NCBI GenBank assembly: GCA_018657645.1
Contig: JABHWT010000081.1
Span: 1 to 33,478, forward strand
Length of the DNA stretch: 33,478 bases
DNA from: Halieaceae bacterium
GTDB lineage: Bacteria; Pseudomonadota; Gammaproteobacteria; Pseudomonadales; Halieaceae
Direction of reading: 5' to 3'
Under the pieces are notes generated by a model, which saw nothing but the letters and a program-made list of their open reading frames with translations, was not told the origin of the DNA and ran no database searches. Each line of letters opens with the position of its first letter. Within the stretch, counting starts at the first letter, position 1. This document shows positions 1-11,400 of the stretch, in pieces. The position numbers were made by a program, and so were the translations under genes.

Positions 1-284
1 CTGGTGTTCCTCGTCACTCATACTGTAATATTCAGCGAGTCGTCAAAGGTCACCAGCAAGACGCGCTTTCGCATGCATAGTGGTGCTACGTCAAGAAAAC
101 GCAACGCAGCGGGTGACTTTTGACGGCTCGCCCGAAGGGAGTCTCCCAATTTGCCCGCTGCCGCGTTACAACTCTTGGCAAGGTGACCTACATTCCCTGC
201 GAGCTGCGTCGGAGTGCCGCACCACTCGCAGCGAACAACTTGGGAGGCTCTGAATGCTACAGTATGAGTGACGAGGTACACTAG
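1..284. repeat. MITE-like or large palindromic repeat element with ~37 bp terminal inverted repeats
   Basis: Bases 1-37 (CTGGTGTTCCTCGTCACTCATACTGTAATATTCAGCG) match the reverse complement of 248-284 (CTAGTGTACCTCGTCACTCATACTGTAGCATTCAGAG) at 32/37 positions, with a perfect 19 bp core. Nested inverted pairs: GGTCACC 48-54 / GGTGACC 182-188 and CAGCGGG 107-113 / CCCGCTG 154-160. No convincing gene inside. Confidence 0.6.
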
Positions 285-299
285 CGTCAGGTATTTCGC

Positions 300-305
300 T
301 ATAAT
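300..305 (+). promoter_or_regulatory. putative -10 box (TATAAT) of the ribF operon promoter
   Basis: Perfect TATAAT 36 bp upstream of the ribF ATG; the -35 is weak and would fall at the right end of the TIR element (about 277-282). Confidence 0.4.
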
Positions 306-340
306 TTAACGTTTGGTTTAACAGAGTTCGATTTCCGTTC

Positions 341-1273
341 ATGGAGCTGATAAGAGGCCTACACAATTTGCGGCCGAGACACCGCGGTTGCGTGGCAACT
401 ATCGGTGCCTTTGATGGTGTGCACCAGGGACACCAGGCGGTGATCGGGCACTTGCTGGAAAAGTCAGCAGAGCTGGCGTTGCCCTCGGTCGTTATTGTGT
501 TTGAACCTCTACCGGGAGAGTATTTTTCTCCGAAAATGGCGCCGGCTCGGCTGATGAGCTTCAGGGAAAAATTTCGGGCGATCGAGGCCCTGGGCGTAGA
601 CCGCATTTTACGAATTTGCTTTACCGCGCAGTTGCAGACAATGCCTGCACAGCTGTTTATTGATAGTATTTTTGTCGAGGGTCTGGGGGTAGATTATATC
701 GTCCTTGGAGACGATTTTCGTTTCGGAATGGACCGCAAGGGTGACCTGGCACTGGTGCGGGAGCAGGGCCTGCGCTATGGTTATGAAGCTGTTCCCACAC
801 CTACCCGGTCTTTTTCGGGTGATCGGGTAAGCAGCACCCGCATTCGGGAAGCATTGGCCGACGCAGATTTTGAGTTGGCTGGGGCATTATTGGGACGGCC
901 GTACAGCATGTCGGGCAAGGTGGTTTACGGCCGACAACTAGGGCGTGAAATTGGTGCTCCCACAGCTAATTTGGGTTTGCATCGACTAAAGGCCCCACTG
1001 TCGGGTGTGTATGTGGTTGAAGTGTCTGGAGCTGGCTTGAATCGAGCCCAGGGTGTCGCCAATGTGGGAACCCGACCTACAGTGGACGATGGGACCAGGG
1101 CCAACCTGGAAGTGCATTTATTGGACCGTGAACTGGATTTGTACGGTGAGCGGCTAGAGGTTGTTTTTCGGCATAAGCTCCGGGAAGAAAAAAAGTTTGA
1201 CTCGGTGGATGAGTTGAAAACGAATATCGCCAGAGATTTTGAGCGAGCGCGGGCCTGGATAGGCTCGCTGTAA
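341..1273 (+). CDS. ribF: bifunctional riboflavin kinase / FAD synthetase
   Basis: ORF 310 aa; N-terminal ATIGAFDGVHQGHQAVI nucleotidyl-transferase motif, C-terminal flavokinase GRQLGREIGAPTANL; followed by ileS as in many gammaproteobacteria. Confidence 0.96.
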   Translation: MELIRGLHNLRPRHRGCVATIGAFDGVHQGHQAVIGHLLEKSAELALPSVVIVFEPLPGEYFSPKMAPARLMSFREKFRAIEALGVDRILRICFTAQLQTMPAQLFIDSIFVEGLGVDYIVLGDDFRFGMDRKGDLALVREQGLRYGYEAVPTPTRSFSGDRVSSTRIREALADADFELAGALLGRPYSMSGKVVYGRQLGREIGAPTANLGLHRLKAPLSGVYVVEVSGAGLNRAQGVANVGTRPTVDDGTRANLEVHLLDRELDLYGERLEVVFRHKLREEKKFDSVDELKTNIARDFERARAWIGSL

Positions 1274-1294
1274 CAAGGACAAGAAAGCGGGAAT

Positions 1295-4099
1295 ATGAGC
1301 AATTACAAAGATACACTGAATTTGCCAAAGACGGCATTTCCTATGAAGGCCAGCCTGGCCCAGCGTGAGCCGCAACGGCTGAAACACTGGGATAAGCTGG
1401 GTCTCTACCAAAAAATCCGAGAGGAGTCTGCGGGGCGGCCGCGTTTTATCCTCCATGACGGCCCGCCCTATGCCAACGGTAGTCTGCACGTTGGACACGC
1501 AGTCAACAAGATTCTGAAGGACATTATTGTCAAGTCCAAGACGCTTAATGGCTACGATGCACCCTATGTGCCGGGCTGGGATTGCCACGGCTTACCGATT
1601 GAATTGAATGTCGAGAAAAAGGTGGGTAAGCCTGGTGTAAAGGTTACGCCAGCGGTATTTCGAGAAAAGTGCAGAGATTATGCCGCGCGTCAGATCGATG
1701 CCCAGCGCGAGGACTTCATCCGTATGGGTGTTCTGGGAGATTGGTTCAACCCCTACCTGACGATGGACTTTGCATTTGAGGCTAATATTGTACGCACGCT
1801 GTCGCGCATTATTGACAATGGCCACCTGTATAAGGGTTTTAAACCAGTACATTGGTGCACGGATTGTCAATCGGCCCTGGCGGAGGCCGAGGTGGAATAC
1901 GAGGACAAGATGTCCCCGGCGATTGATGTCGCATTTACTGCCCTCGACCCAGCTGCCATTTGCGCGGCCAGCGGCAGCGATTATAGTGGTGAAATTGCGA
2001 TCCCTATCTGGACCACAACCCCGTGGACAATTCCGGCAAACATGGCTGTGTGCCTTCACCCTGATCTCGACTACGTTGTTATTGAGGCTAATGGGAAGGC
2101 ACTGGTAGTTGCAGCAGCATTAGCCGAGGCTTGTGCGGCACGTTACGGCCTCGAAGTCGTGGACATTGTGGGGCGTTGTAAGGGTGCCGCTCTGGAGAAT
2201 TTGCTGTTGCTGCATCCTTATCTGGATCGTGAGGTGCCGGTTGTTCTGGGCGACCACGTGACCACCGAAGCGGGTACGGGTGCAGTGCATACCGCGCCGG
2301 CCCATGGTCAGGATGATTTTGTAGTGGGCCAGCAATATGGTTTGGAGGTTCATAATCCGGTGGGTGCTAATGGTGTCTATTTGCCCGATGTCGAGCATTT
2401 TGGCGGGCAGCATGTCATGAAGGCCAACGCCGCAATCGTAGAACTGTTACAGAATAAAGGTGTATTGCTGCATAGCGAACAGTACCGGCACTCCTACCCC
2501 CATTGCTGGCGGCATAAGACGCCAATTATTTTTCGCGCAACGCCGCAGTGGTTTATCAGCATGACCCAGAATGGGTTGCTAGGTGGGGCCCTTGCTGCAG
2601 TAGAGCAGGTCGAGTGGCTTCCTCAGTGGGGTAAGGCCAGGATTGACTCCATGCTCAATAATCGCCCGGATTGGTGTATTTCCAGACAGCGTACCTGGGG
2701 TGTTCCGATTACCGTATTTATCCACAAAGAGACAGCTGCTTTGCACCCGGACACTTCGCAACTCATGGAAACAGTGGCAGGGCTTATCGAGCAACGCGGC
2801 ATAGAAGCCTGGTTTGAGCTGGATGCGGAACAACTGCTGGGAGAGGATGCGAAGAACTACGACAAGGTAACCGACACGCTGGATGTATGGTTTGATTCCG
2901 GGGTGACCCACGCCTGCGTCCTGCGTCAGCGCGAGGGCTTGGGAGCGCCGGCCGATCTCTACCTCGAGGGCTCTGACCAGCATCGCGGTTGGTTCCAGTC
3001 GTCGCTTCTTACGGGCATAGGCTCTGATGGCGAAGCGCCCTACAAAGGGGTGTTGACTCACGGATTTACAGTCGACGCGGATGGTCGCAAAATGTCCAAG
3101 TCTCTGGGCAATATTATTCCTGCGAAATCAGCCATGAATGATCTGGGTGCAGATGTGTTGCGCCTGTGGGTGGCAGCCACGGATTATCGCGGTGAATTGT
3201 CGGTGAGCGATGAAATATTCAAGCGCACTGCGGATTCATACCGAAGAATACGTAATACAGCTCGCTTCCTGCTATCCAATCTCAATGAATTTAGACCGGA
3301 CGTGGACGCCCTGAATTTTTCTGAAATGTTGTCGCTTGATCGATGGGCAATCGACCGTGCAGCAATGTTGCAGCAAGAGATAATCGATGCCTATGAATCC
3401 TACCAGTTCCACCTGATTTACCAGAAGCTGCACAACTTTTGTGCCAATGACATGGGTGGTTTCTATCTCGATGTAATCAAGGATCGTCAATACACTACGG
3501 CGGCAAATAGTAAGGCGCGACGGTCGGCGCAAACCGCGATGTATCATATTGTAGAGGCACTGGCGCGGTGGGTGGCCCCCATTATTAGCTTTACGGCTGA
3601 GGAAATATGGGAAAATATCCCCGGGCCGAGGGCAGATTCAGTATTTCTTTGTCAGTGGTACGACGGACTAAGCGCCTTGCCGAAGGATCAGGAAAAGGGG
3701 CGCGATTTCTGGCAGCAGATGATTACTGTCCGTGCCGCTGTAAATCGCGAGATGGAAGTTCAGCGCGGCGACGGCGTGATCCGCGGCTCCCTGGATGCCG
3801 ATGTTACGCTATTTTGTGAGGCGGATTTAATGGCCCGGCTCAATTCCCTGGGGGATGAGCTGCGGTTTGTGTTGATTACATCCGCTGCCACTCTGGCTCC
3901 ACTGCAGGATGCACCGGATGCAACACCCGATACCGAGGTAACCGGATTGCGCCTGCAAGTTGTATTGTCAGAACACGAAAAGTGCGAGCGTTGTTGGCAC
4001 CGCCGAGCGGATGTTGGACAAACTGCAGCGCACTCGAACTTGTGTGGTCGCTGTGTGGAAAATATCGAGGGAGCCGGTGAGCAACGTGAATACGCCTAA
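1295..4099 (+). CDS. ileS: isoleucyl-tRNA synthetase
   Basis: 934 aa; HVGH (HIGH-type) motif, KMSKSLGN, C-terminal zinc-binding CERCWHRR...CGRC. Confidence 0.98.
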   Translation: MSNYKDTLNLPKTAFPMKASLAQREPQRLKHWDKLGLYQKIREESAGRPRFILHDGPPYANGSLHVGHAVNKILKDIIVKSKTLNGYDAPYVPGWDCHGLPIELNVEKKVGKPGVKVTPAVFREKCRDYAARQIDAQREDFIRMGVLGDWFNPYLTMDFAFEANIVRTLSRIIDNGHLYKGFKPVHWCTDCQSALAEAEVEYEDKMSPAIDVAFTALDPAAICAASGSDYSGEIAIPIWTTTPWTIPANMAVCLHPDLDYVVIEANGKALVVAAALAEACAARYGLEVVDIVGRCKGAALENLLLLHPYLDREVPVVLGDHVTTEAGTGAVHTAPAHGQDDFVVGQQYGLEVHNPVGANGVYLPDVEHFGGQHVMKANAAIVELLQNKGVLLHSEQYRHSYPHCWRHKTPIIFRATPQWFISMTQNGLLGGALAAVEQVEWLPQWGKARIDSMLNNRPDWCISRQRTWGVPITVFIHKETAALHPDTSQLMETVAGLIEQRGIEAWFELDAEQLLGEDAKNYDKVTDTLDVWFDSGVTHACVLRQREGLGAPADLYLEGSDQHRGWFQSSLLTGIGSDGEAPYKGVLTHGFTVDADGRKMSKSLGNIIPAKSAMNDLGADVLRLWVAATDYRGELSVSDEIFKRTADSYRRIRNTARFLLSNLNEFRPDVDALNFSEMLSLDRWAIDRAAMLQQEIIDAYESYQFHLIYQKLHNFCANDMGGFYLDVIKDRQYTTAANSKARRSAQTAMYHIVEALARWVAPIISFTAEEIWENIPGPRADSVFLCQWYDGLSALPKDQEKGRDFWQQMITVRAAVNREMEVQRGDGVIRGSLDADVTLFCEADLMARLNSLGDELRFVLITSAATLAPLQDAPDATPDTEVTGLRLQVVLSEHEKCERCWHRRADVGQTAAHSNLCGRCVENIEGAGEQREYA

Positions 4100-4598
4100 T
4101 GGTTTGTTGGCCCTTCGCTGGTATGCGTGCGCACTTGTTATTGCGGTGGCAGACCACTATACCAAGGGCCTGGCCAGTACCGGTTTGGTATACGGGCGGC
4201 CAATGGAATTATTGCCCTGGTTCAACCTGACATTGCAGCACAATACCGGTGCCGCGTTTAGCCTGTTAAACGACGCCGGCGGCTGGCAGCGTTATTTTTT
4301 CAGTGTTGTCGCCATCGGCATCAGTGCATTCCTGACGGTCTGGCTGTACCGCATGCAACGGGGCCACCTGTTGCTGGCAATTAGTATAGGTTTGATTCTC
4401 GGGGGAGCCCTGGGTAATTTGTGGGACCGGATGGTTTTGGGCTATGTGGTCGATTTTATCTCCGTTCATTACAAGGGTTACTATTTCCCCGCTTTTAACC
4501 TGGCCGATGCTGCTATATCAGTCGGTGCTGTCGGTATGTTATGGGACAGCTTTCTGACGGACGATCACTCGGACGACGCGAGAGTGAACTCCAAATAA
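4077..4598 (+). CDS. lspA: lipoprotein signal peptidase (signal peptidase II)
   Basis: In-frame GTG at 4077 overlapping the ileS end; [16 protein letters not shown] and [24 protein letters not shown] motifs. The start is chosen over the longer ORF (3960), which runs through ileS. Confidence 0.93.
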   Translation: MSNVNTPNGLLALRWYACALVIAVADHYTKGLASTGLVYGRPMELLPWFNLTLQHNTGAAFSLLNDAGGWQRYFFSVVAIGISAFLTVWLYRMQRGHLLLAISIGLILGGALGNLWDRMVLGYVVDFISVHYKGYYFPAFNLADAAISVGAVGMLWDSFLTDDHSDDARVNSK

Positions 4599-5545
4599 TG
4601 GATATACACCTGGCTAATCCGCGGGGTTTTTGTGCCGGCGTGGATCGCGCCATCGATATCGTAAATCGAGCTCTGGACGTATTTGGCGCGCCCGTGTATG
4701 TGCGTCACGAGGTTGTGCACAACAAATATGTGGTGCAGAATCTGCGCGACCGGGGCGCCAGGTTTGTCGACCATCTCGACCAGGTTCCCGATAAGGGCAT
4801 TGTTATCTTCAGTGCGCATGGCGTATCTCGGGCTATCCGTGCAGAAGCTGACCGCCGGGGATTGAAAGTGTTTGACGCGACCTGCCCCTTGGTAACCAAA
4901 GTCCATATCGAGGTGGCTCGTTACAGTCAGCAAAGAAGGGAGTGCATTCTGATTGGTCACTGCGGACACCCGGAGGTTGAAGGAACCCTGGGTCAGTACG
5001 ACAAAGGTTCCGACGGCGACATCTACCTGGTAGAAAATGAGAAGCAGGTGTCGCAGCTCAAGATCAGAACACCCGAGCGCTTGTCCTATGTTACTCAGAC
5101 TACCATGTCCATGGATGATGCCGCCGGTATTGTCGACGCTCTTCGGGTGCGCTTTCCTTTGATTCAGGGACCCCGCAAGGATGATATCTGCTACGCAACC
5201 CAGAATCGCCAGAACGCGGTGAAGAGCCTGGCGACCCGCTGTGATCTGGTGCTGGTCGTTGGCTCGCCTAATAGTTCCAACTCCAATCGACTGCGGGAAT
5301 TAGCACAGCGCAGCGGCGCGCAATCTCATCTGGTTGATAGGGCCGAGGATATCGATCCCAACTGGCTCAAGAACAAGCAACAGGTGGGAGTGACGGCCGG
5401 AGCCTCGGCACCGGAAATCCTGGTGCGGGAGGTAGTGGATCGGCTCGGTGAATTGGGTGCCGATGTTCTGCACGAGATCAAAGGGCGCCGTGAGGACATA
5501 GAGTTCTCACTGCCTCGAGAATTGCGTTTGCATGTAGAGAGTTAA
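4598..5545 (+). CDS. ispH: 4-hydroxy-3-methylbut-2-enyl diphosphate reductase
   Basis: [22 protein letters not shown] start; TAATG overlap with the lspA stop; [10 protein letters not shown] and [13 protein letters not shown] motifs. Confidence 0.97.
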   Translation: MDIHLANPRGFCAGVDRAIDIVNRALDVFGAPVYVRHEVVHNKYVVQNLRDRGARFVDHLDQVPDKGIVIFSAHGVSRAIRAEADRRGLKVFDATCPLVTKVHIEVARYSQQRRECILIGHCGHPEVEGTLGQYDKGSDGDIYLVENEKQVSQLKIRTPERLSYVTQTTMSMDDAAGIVDALRVRFPLIQGPRKDDICYATQNRQNAVKSLATRCDLVLVVGSPNSSNSNRLRELAQRSGAQSHLVDRAEDIDPNWLKNKQQVGVTAGASAPEILVREVVDRLGELGADVLHEIKGRREDIEFSLPRELRLHVES

Positions 5546-5617
5546 AACCCCTTCTTTTGTTAGTGGCGAAGTCATCCAAGGCCACCATTTTTCTCCAAAT
5601 ACCGCCATTTACTGGCT

Positions 5618-6226
5618 ATGAACCCGGGTTGCTATAGTCTTGTCACAGCAAGGAGGCGTGCTGTGGGACAGTTTTTTTTAGCGAGGCGCAAACCAGGTTT
5701 TACCCTGATCGAACTATTGGTTGTTTTGTCAGTGGTGGCGATAATACTGTCGGTGGCGGCACCGCCCCTGCGCCAGTTGCTTCAGTCTAATCTTCTTCGC
5801 ACCGAGACCAGGCGTTTACTGGTCGCGATAAACCTGGCACGCAGTGAGGCCATTGCCCGCAACCAACCCGTCAGTTTATGTCCCTCGTCTATCGCAACCT
5901 CGGGCCCGGCTGTTTGTTCGGGGAATTACGCGGGAGGCTGGATGGTTTTTTCTAATCGTGACCGGGATCGGACGGTCGATGTAAGCACCGATGTTGTGAT
6001 CGAGGCATTTGCCGGCTTACCAACGGGATTCACCCTGACTAATAGAGCGGGCACTAGAGACGCTTCCGAGTTGATTACCTACCTACCCGATGGTTCATCG
6101 GGTAGAAATTTGACCCTCAAGATATGCTCTGGGTTTAGCGCTGCGGCAGCGTCGTGGAGTGTGGTAATGAGTCGCGTGGGTAGGCCCAGGGTCGCCAGAG
6201 GGTGGGGTGAATGTCCGACGGGATAA
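5618..6226 (+). CDS. fimT: GspH/FimT family type IV minor pilin
   Basis: Type III signal sequence KPGFTLIELLVVLSVVAIIL, GspH-like body; first gene of the minor pilin cluster. FimT versus FimU assignment is uncertain; the exact start is also uncertain. Confidence 0.8.
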   Translation: MNPGCYSLVTARRRAVGQFFLARRKPGFTLIELLVVLSVVAIILSVAAPPLRQLLQSNLLRTETRRLLVAINLARSEAIARNQPVSLCPSSIATSGPAVCSGNYAGGWMVFSNRDRDRTVDVSTDVVIEAFAGLPTGFTLTNRAGTRDASELITYLPDGSSGRNLTLKICSGFSAAAASWSVVMSRVGRPRVARGWGECPTG

Positions 6227-6864
6227 ACCGCAAAATGCAGCGATGGGTCTCGGGGCGGGCTCGTGGGGCACAGGGCACCCATTGGCACCTGGGCGGAGCG
6301 GCTTGTCATCGACAAGCCCAGGCGGGATTTGGAATGATCGAGGTGCTGATAGCAGCGCTGGTGTTCTCAGTGGGTGCCCTGGGGATGAGCACTGTGCAGA
6401 TTACTGCAAAGCGAGGTAACTACGAGGCCGCCCAGCGCTCCGTAGCGACGAGTCTGGCTCGGGATATTCTCGAGAGAATGCGTAGTAATCCATCCGAGCT
6501 CCCCCAATATGCAGTCTCCGAACTGGGCAGTAGGCTCGCGCCATCTACCGACCACTGCACAACCCAGATCTGCTCGCCGGGACCCCTGGCACAACGGGAT
6601 CTGGATGAATGGAACGAGTTTCTAAGTGGTGATCTGGAGGTTGCCACCCCTGCGCGCTCGGGTTTGAGTGCGGGTGGTCTGCTGGATCACCGCGCCTGTA
6701 TTACCCACGCTGCGGGCCTGGTCACTGTAGCAATAGCCTGGCGGGGAGCGACCAATATGGCGAACCCCGACGCATCGACCTGTGGTCAGAGCAGTGGCCT
6801 CTATGGACCGAATTACACCCTGCGTCGGCTACTGTTATTAACGACTTATATCGGGGGTGTCTGA
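6211..6864 (+). CDS. pilV: type IV pilus minor pilin / modification protein PilV
   Basis: QAGFGMIEVLIAALVFSVGALGMSTVQ prepilin motif; overlaps the fimT and pilW ends; position in cluster. Confidence 0.85.
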   Translation: MSDGINRKMQRWVSGRARGAQGTHWHLGGAACHRQAQAGFGMIEVLIAALVFSVGALGMSTVQITAKRGNYEAAQRSVATSLARDILERMRSNPSELPQYAVSELGSRLAPSTDHCTTQICSPGPLAQRDLDEWNEFLSGDLEVATPARSGLSAGGLLDHRACITHAAGLVTVAIAWRGATNMANPDASTCGQSSGLYGPNYTLRRLLLLTTYIGGV

Positions 6865-7936
6865 GTATGCTATTAGGAGTGCGGCAGCCATGCCTATGAG
6901 AACGAACGTTAGTAGGCATACTCTGTGTGGCAGCTGTAAAGGTTTCTCCCTTGTGGAGCTCATGGTTTCGATTTTGCTTGGGTCGTTGCTGTCTATGGGC
7001 ATGGCGAATATTTACCTCGAGAGTAAACGAAATTTTGAGGCCGAAAGCGAGGCAGCTCAAATACAGGAAAGCGGTCGTTTTTCGCTGAACTTGCTCAAAA
7101 GGGAACTGATGATGGCGGGCTTCTATGCAGGCATGCCCTCGGTGGCTGGACTGGCTGCAAGCCCGGTCGCTGTCGACTGCGCCGGGACGACATGGGCTCT
7201 GGATACCAGCGTGCCGATAGATCTAATTAATGAGTACAGCCTATCAATGGTAACCGTTAACGGCACAGAGCTAACCTGTCTCTCAGCATCGGAGGTGAAA
7301 CCGGGAACTGATATCTTTTCAGTAAAGCGCACAGCCGGAGACCCGACATTGGAAAATGGCGTATATCACCCAGGCGTAAAGGGAGCAGAGCAGACTCAAT
7401 GGTACTTGAGAATTCAAAACTACCAGGACCTGCCGAGCTGGCTATATGTTGACGCCGGGGGCTTTGATTCAGGCGACATTGGCGTTGGCAGTAAAATTAA
7501 TTATTGGGAAATGTATGCCCGCGTTTTCTACATTCGAAATTACTCTAACGCCATGTCCGATGGTGTCCCAGCGCTGTGTGTAGAAAGGTTGAATGGCAGC
7601 GCAATGGCGACCAGATGCCTTGTCGAAGCAGTTGAAGACATGCAGATAGAGTTTGGCATCGACACAGATTCAGATGGCGTACCTAACCAATTCAAACAAG
7701 CGCCAACGGCGAGTGAAATGGGAAATGCAGTGGTGGCAAGGATATTCCTGCTAATTCGCAGCGTTAACGAGTTGACGGGCTACACCAATACCATGGCCTA
7801 CCGTCTGGGACAAAAAAAGGTGAAGGCACGGGGAGATGGGTTTCTGCGCAGGGTTTTTAGCGCGACGGTTCAAATGCGTAATGCGACATTGCCGGTACAT
7901 CAGCGGCGCGAGGGAGTTGCCAATGAGACATCATAA
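6857..7936 (+). CDS. pilW: type IV pilus minor pilin PilW
   Basis: CKGFSLVELMVSILLGSLLSMG prepilin motif, ~350 aa, between pilV and pilX. Confidence 0.87.
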   Translation: MSEYAIRSAAAMPMRTNVSRHTLCGSCKGFSLVELMVSILLGSLLSMGMANIYLESKRNFEAESEAAQIQESGRFSLNLLKRELMMAGFYAGMPSVAGLAASPVAVDCAGTTWALDTSVPIDLINEYSLSMVTVNGTELTCLSASEVKPGTDIFSVKRTAGDPTLENGVYHPGVKGAEQTQWYLRIQNYQDLPSWLYVDAGGFDSGDIGVGSKINYWEMYARVFYIRNYSNAMSDGVPALCVERLNGSAMATRCLVEAVEDMQIEFGIDTDSDGVPNQFKQAPTASEMGNAVVARIFLLIRSVNELTGYTNTMAYRLGQKKVKARGDGFLRRVFSATVQMRNATLPVHQRREGVANETS

Positions 7937-8450
7937 CAGGAGTAAATGTGCTGGAGCGGTATTATTACTGGCAGTGATCTTTGCCATGTTGCTGGCGATG
8001 ATTGCTGGATCCGTCATGCAAATCAGCATGTTGGAATTTCGTATGGCAGGGAATGATCAGTTTCTGGAACAGGCCTTTCAGCGCGCTCATGGCATAGCGT
8101 CTGCAATATCGGAAAAAGCCGCTTATTTTCCTGTTACGGGCGGTATTGGATACACGATTTGCAATCAGGTAAGCGCAGATTCGAACTGCGATGCCAACAT
8201 TATCGCGCTCAATCCAGCAATAGATACAGCAGAAGATGGGGTTAGCGTGAACTACCGGGTTGAACGTAAGGGGCCCTTTGTAATGGAGAGCTTGCCGTTC
8301 AGACTCTCACAAAACGCCGTCACCAGCAGCGTGGCATTCGATGTGGCGCTATTTGAAACCAGGGTCGACGTGGATGGAAGTGATATTGGCCTGGGACGGG
8401 CTTCTGTGGCGCAGGGCATGGCTTTACTAATAGATAACTCGGTGCCCTAG
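7923..8450 (+). CDS. pilX: type IV pilus assembly protein PilX
   Basis: MRHHNRSKCAGAVLLLAVIFAMLLAMIAGSVMQISMLEFRMAGND, a PilX N-terminal pattern; start at in-frame ATG 7923 overlapping the pilW end. Confidence 0.83.
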   Translation: MRHHNRSKCAGAVLLLAVIFAMLLAMIAGSVMQISMLEFRMAGNDQFLEQAFQRAHGIASAISEKAAYFPVTGGIGYTICNQVSADSNCDANIIALNPAIDTAEDGVSVNYRVERKGPFVMESLPFRLSQNAVTSSVAFDVALFETRVDVDGSDIGLGRASVAQGMALLIDNSVP

Positions 8451-8454
8451 AACT

Positions 8455-11400
8455 ATGAAAGTTGAGATTTATATTCTGATCATATGTGTTGCGGCGGGAA
8501 CTATGAAAACTGCCGCCGATGATATTGATATTTATCTGGATAGTACATCAAACCCCGGAGCTTCCTATGTGCACCTTACGCTGGATTACCAGTCCGGTGT
8601 TTTTGAAGGTCTCTGTACTTATGGTGATTCTTGTCTGCCGCCGTTTATGTCGGCACAAACCTATGACAATCTCGGTCCTCATGCGGCGTCGGATACCATA
8701 ACCCGCTACGATGCTTTGGTGGCGATTATGACCACAATTATTGATAATCCGTTGTTTGGGAATGTCTACATGTCGCTCCTTATTTCCAATTCGGTAAATG
8801 GCGGGACGGTACTGGAAGGTTATAAGAAACTAGGCGATCGCGGCGCTGAATTGATCGCCACAATGCGTCAGATTGCCGCTCCTAAAAATAGTAGTGAGGC
8901 GCATAGACTGCAACCCAGTGAGACCTACTATGAATGGTACCGGTATATTAATGGCGAGGCTGTCGAAAACGGGACCACGACTGAAAACAACTTTGGTGAA
9001 ACGAATTTTCCCGGCTATGACAGGTCCATAATCACCGGGGGAACATACATACCGCCCTTCATCGATATCAAAGCCTGCACAAAATTCATCTCAATACTGA
9101 TAGCGATGAATGGTGCAGATCAGGATGGCTCATTGAGCAACCAGATTGCAGCGGATATGTCAGGGTCGGCGTCGCTTTCGTTCGAGAATATGATGAAGTA
9201 CATGCACGACAGTACATCGGATCTAGTCTCTGGTATCGAAGGCGTTCAGCACCTGGCGAAAAGTGTGATTATTTCAAGTTCCGATGGCGCAGCGGTTACG
9301 CAGGGTTGGGTCAGAGCTGGCGGAGGCGAGTCTTCGCTGGATATTGACAAGCCTGCTCAAGTAGAGCGCGCCTTGCACCTGGCATTTAGTGAGGTGCGCA
9401 GCACAAGTAGTACCTATATGCCCGCTTCGGTACCCCTTAGCGCATACAATCGCGCCGAGTCACTGGACAATCTGTTTATCGCCCTGTTCGAGGCCCGATC
9501 AACGCAGCGTTGGCCGGGCAACATCAAGAAACTCAAACTAAAGGACACCAATGCGGATGGTATGTTTGACCAAATTGTTGATGCGGTCGGTGATCCAGGC
9601 TTTGAATCCTCAGGTCCAAATATGGGGCGCATTCGATTTAGTGCGGTGACTTTCTGGACCGATCCGTCGGCACTTCCACCCGGCGATGGTGTGGCTATAC
9701 CCACTATGGCTGACGGTAGGGTGGTGGCCAGAGGCGGTGCTGGTCAGAATATAGTTGGCTTCCTTGATGATGGTGTTCACTGGATAGGCTCAAGTAACGG
9801 TGGTGCTGATTCAGGCTTTGGCTCCAGACAGATTTACTTTGAACCAGATTCAATTACAAGCGGTGCAAGTAATGCGCTTGTAGATTTCAACTCAGACCAT
9901 CGCACTGCGACAGCGCTGCAAAATTTGTTGGGCGCATCGACAGTTAGGGGCGCACAAGATCTTATTCAATGGGGGCGCGGAAGCGATGTAGACGATGAAG
10001 ACGGTGATGGAAATAAAACCGAGGCGCGGTCATGGATATTTTCGAACGTCCTTCACTCGCGGCCACTTGCCCTGAATTACGGAGCCGTTGGTGGCTATAG
10101 CGAGGGTAACCCCAATATCCGTTTGTTTTTGGGGACGGGAGATGGAATGTTTCACATTATTGAGAATACCAGAATTGATGGAAGCGAATCCGGTCGGGAG
10201 GTACTGGGGTTTTACCCCAGAGAAATGCTGGCCAATATTGCAACGCAAAGAATCAATACTGAGTCGAGTTTTAAGATGCGCTACGGCGTAGATGGCAGCC
10301 CTGTGGCATTTGTCGTCGACGTCAACAATGATGGCAATTTGAATAAGCCAGATGGTGATGAGGCCTATGTCTATTTCGGTCTGAGGCGAGGAGGTTTCAG
10401 CTATTACGCTTTGGATGTGAGCGATCCTACTTTGCCCCCTACACTTAAATGGAAAATATCACCCACTACCGGGGGTGACTTTGATGGTATGGGTCTTACT
10501 TTTTCCGTTCCCGTAGTTGGGAAGGTGAAATATGGGGGCCACGCCAGGGATGTACTGATCTTTGGCGGAGGATATAACGGGGGCTGGGATTCGAACTATA
10601 CAGCCAGGGTGGGTAAAGACGCAGGCGACGAGGATGATGTCGTTGGCAACGCTCTGTTTATAATCGATGCGCGAACAGGAGAATTGATCTGGAAGGCGGT
10701 GAACGGCTCGAAGGTTGCTACGGACAACACCTACTATCACAAAGATCTAACGGATAGCATCCCTTCAAGTGTGACTGCATTGGAAAATGGGAACGGTATT
10801 GTTGATCGCCTTTATGTCGGTGACACCGGTGGCGCAATTTGGCGCGTGGATCTGCCGGAGGGCTCCACACCGGAGCACCGGAAAAATAATTGGTATATTT
10901 CCAAATTTGCAGAGCTGGGAACCGATGGCTTGACCACTGATCGCAGGTTCTTTCATCCGCCGGATGTAGTGAGAACTTTCGATGACAATGGAAATTTCGA
11001 TGGTGTGCTGATCTCAAGTGGAGACCGAGCCCATCCCAATGACCTCGATGTCGTGAATTACCTTATCTACATTAAGGATCGCAACACGGCAAGCGGAGAT
11101 CATACGGTTAGATTTCGCGCGCCGTTAACTATTAGCAGTGCACACCTGCCCGATCAAACTTCGTGTATAAACGGAGACGAAGGCTCTGGCAATTGCGCAA
11201 CGTCGCTGCCCTACGGTTGGAAAGTAGAGCTAAAAGATGAAGGTGAGAAGGGGCTGTCGACGCCGATAGTGGAAGCAGGCAGAGTATTTTTGTCGACGTT
11301 TTCTCCTGCCTCCGGGGCAACCGACTGCATACCGACAACGGGGCAGGGGTCTGTTTACCTGGTTAATTTGGCTGATGGCACAGCGGTTTACAATAATAGG

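Noticed and set aside
18-281. 87 aa minus-strand ORF inside the TIR element
   Set aside because: It spans the palindromic element from TIR to TIR, has no recognisable domain and is probably spurious; treated as part of the repeat.
2579-3061. Long antisense ORFs inside ileS, clpB, ilvI, fadB and others
   Set aside because: They shadow strongly supported genes on the opposite strand, show no domain signatures and have biased composition.
5546-5617. Possible sigma-54 promoter (TGGC...TTGC) upstream of the minor pilin operon
   Set aside because: The spacing between GG and GC is too long for a -24/-12 promoter.
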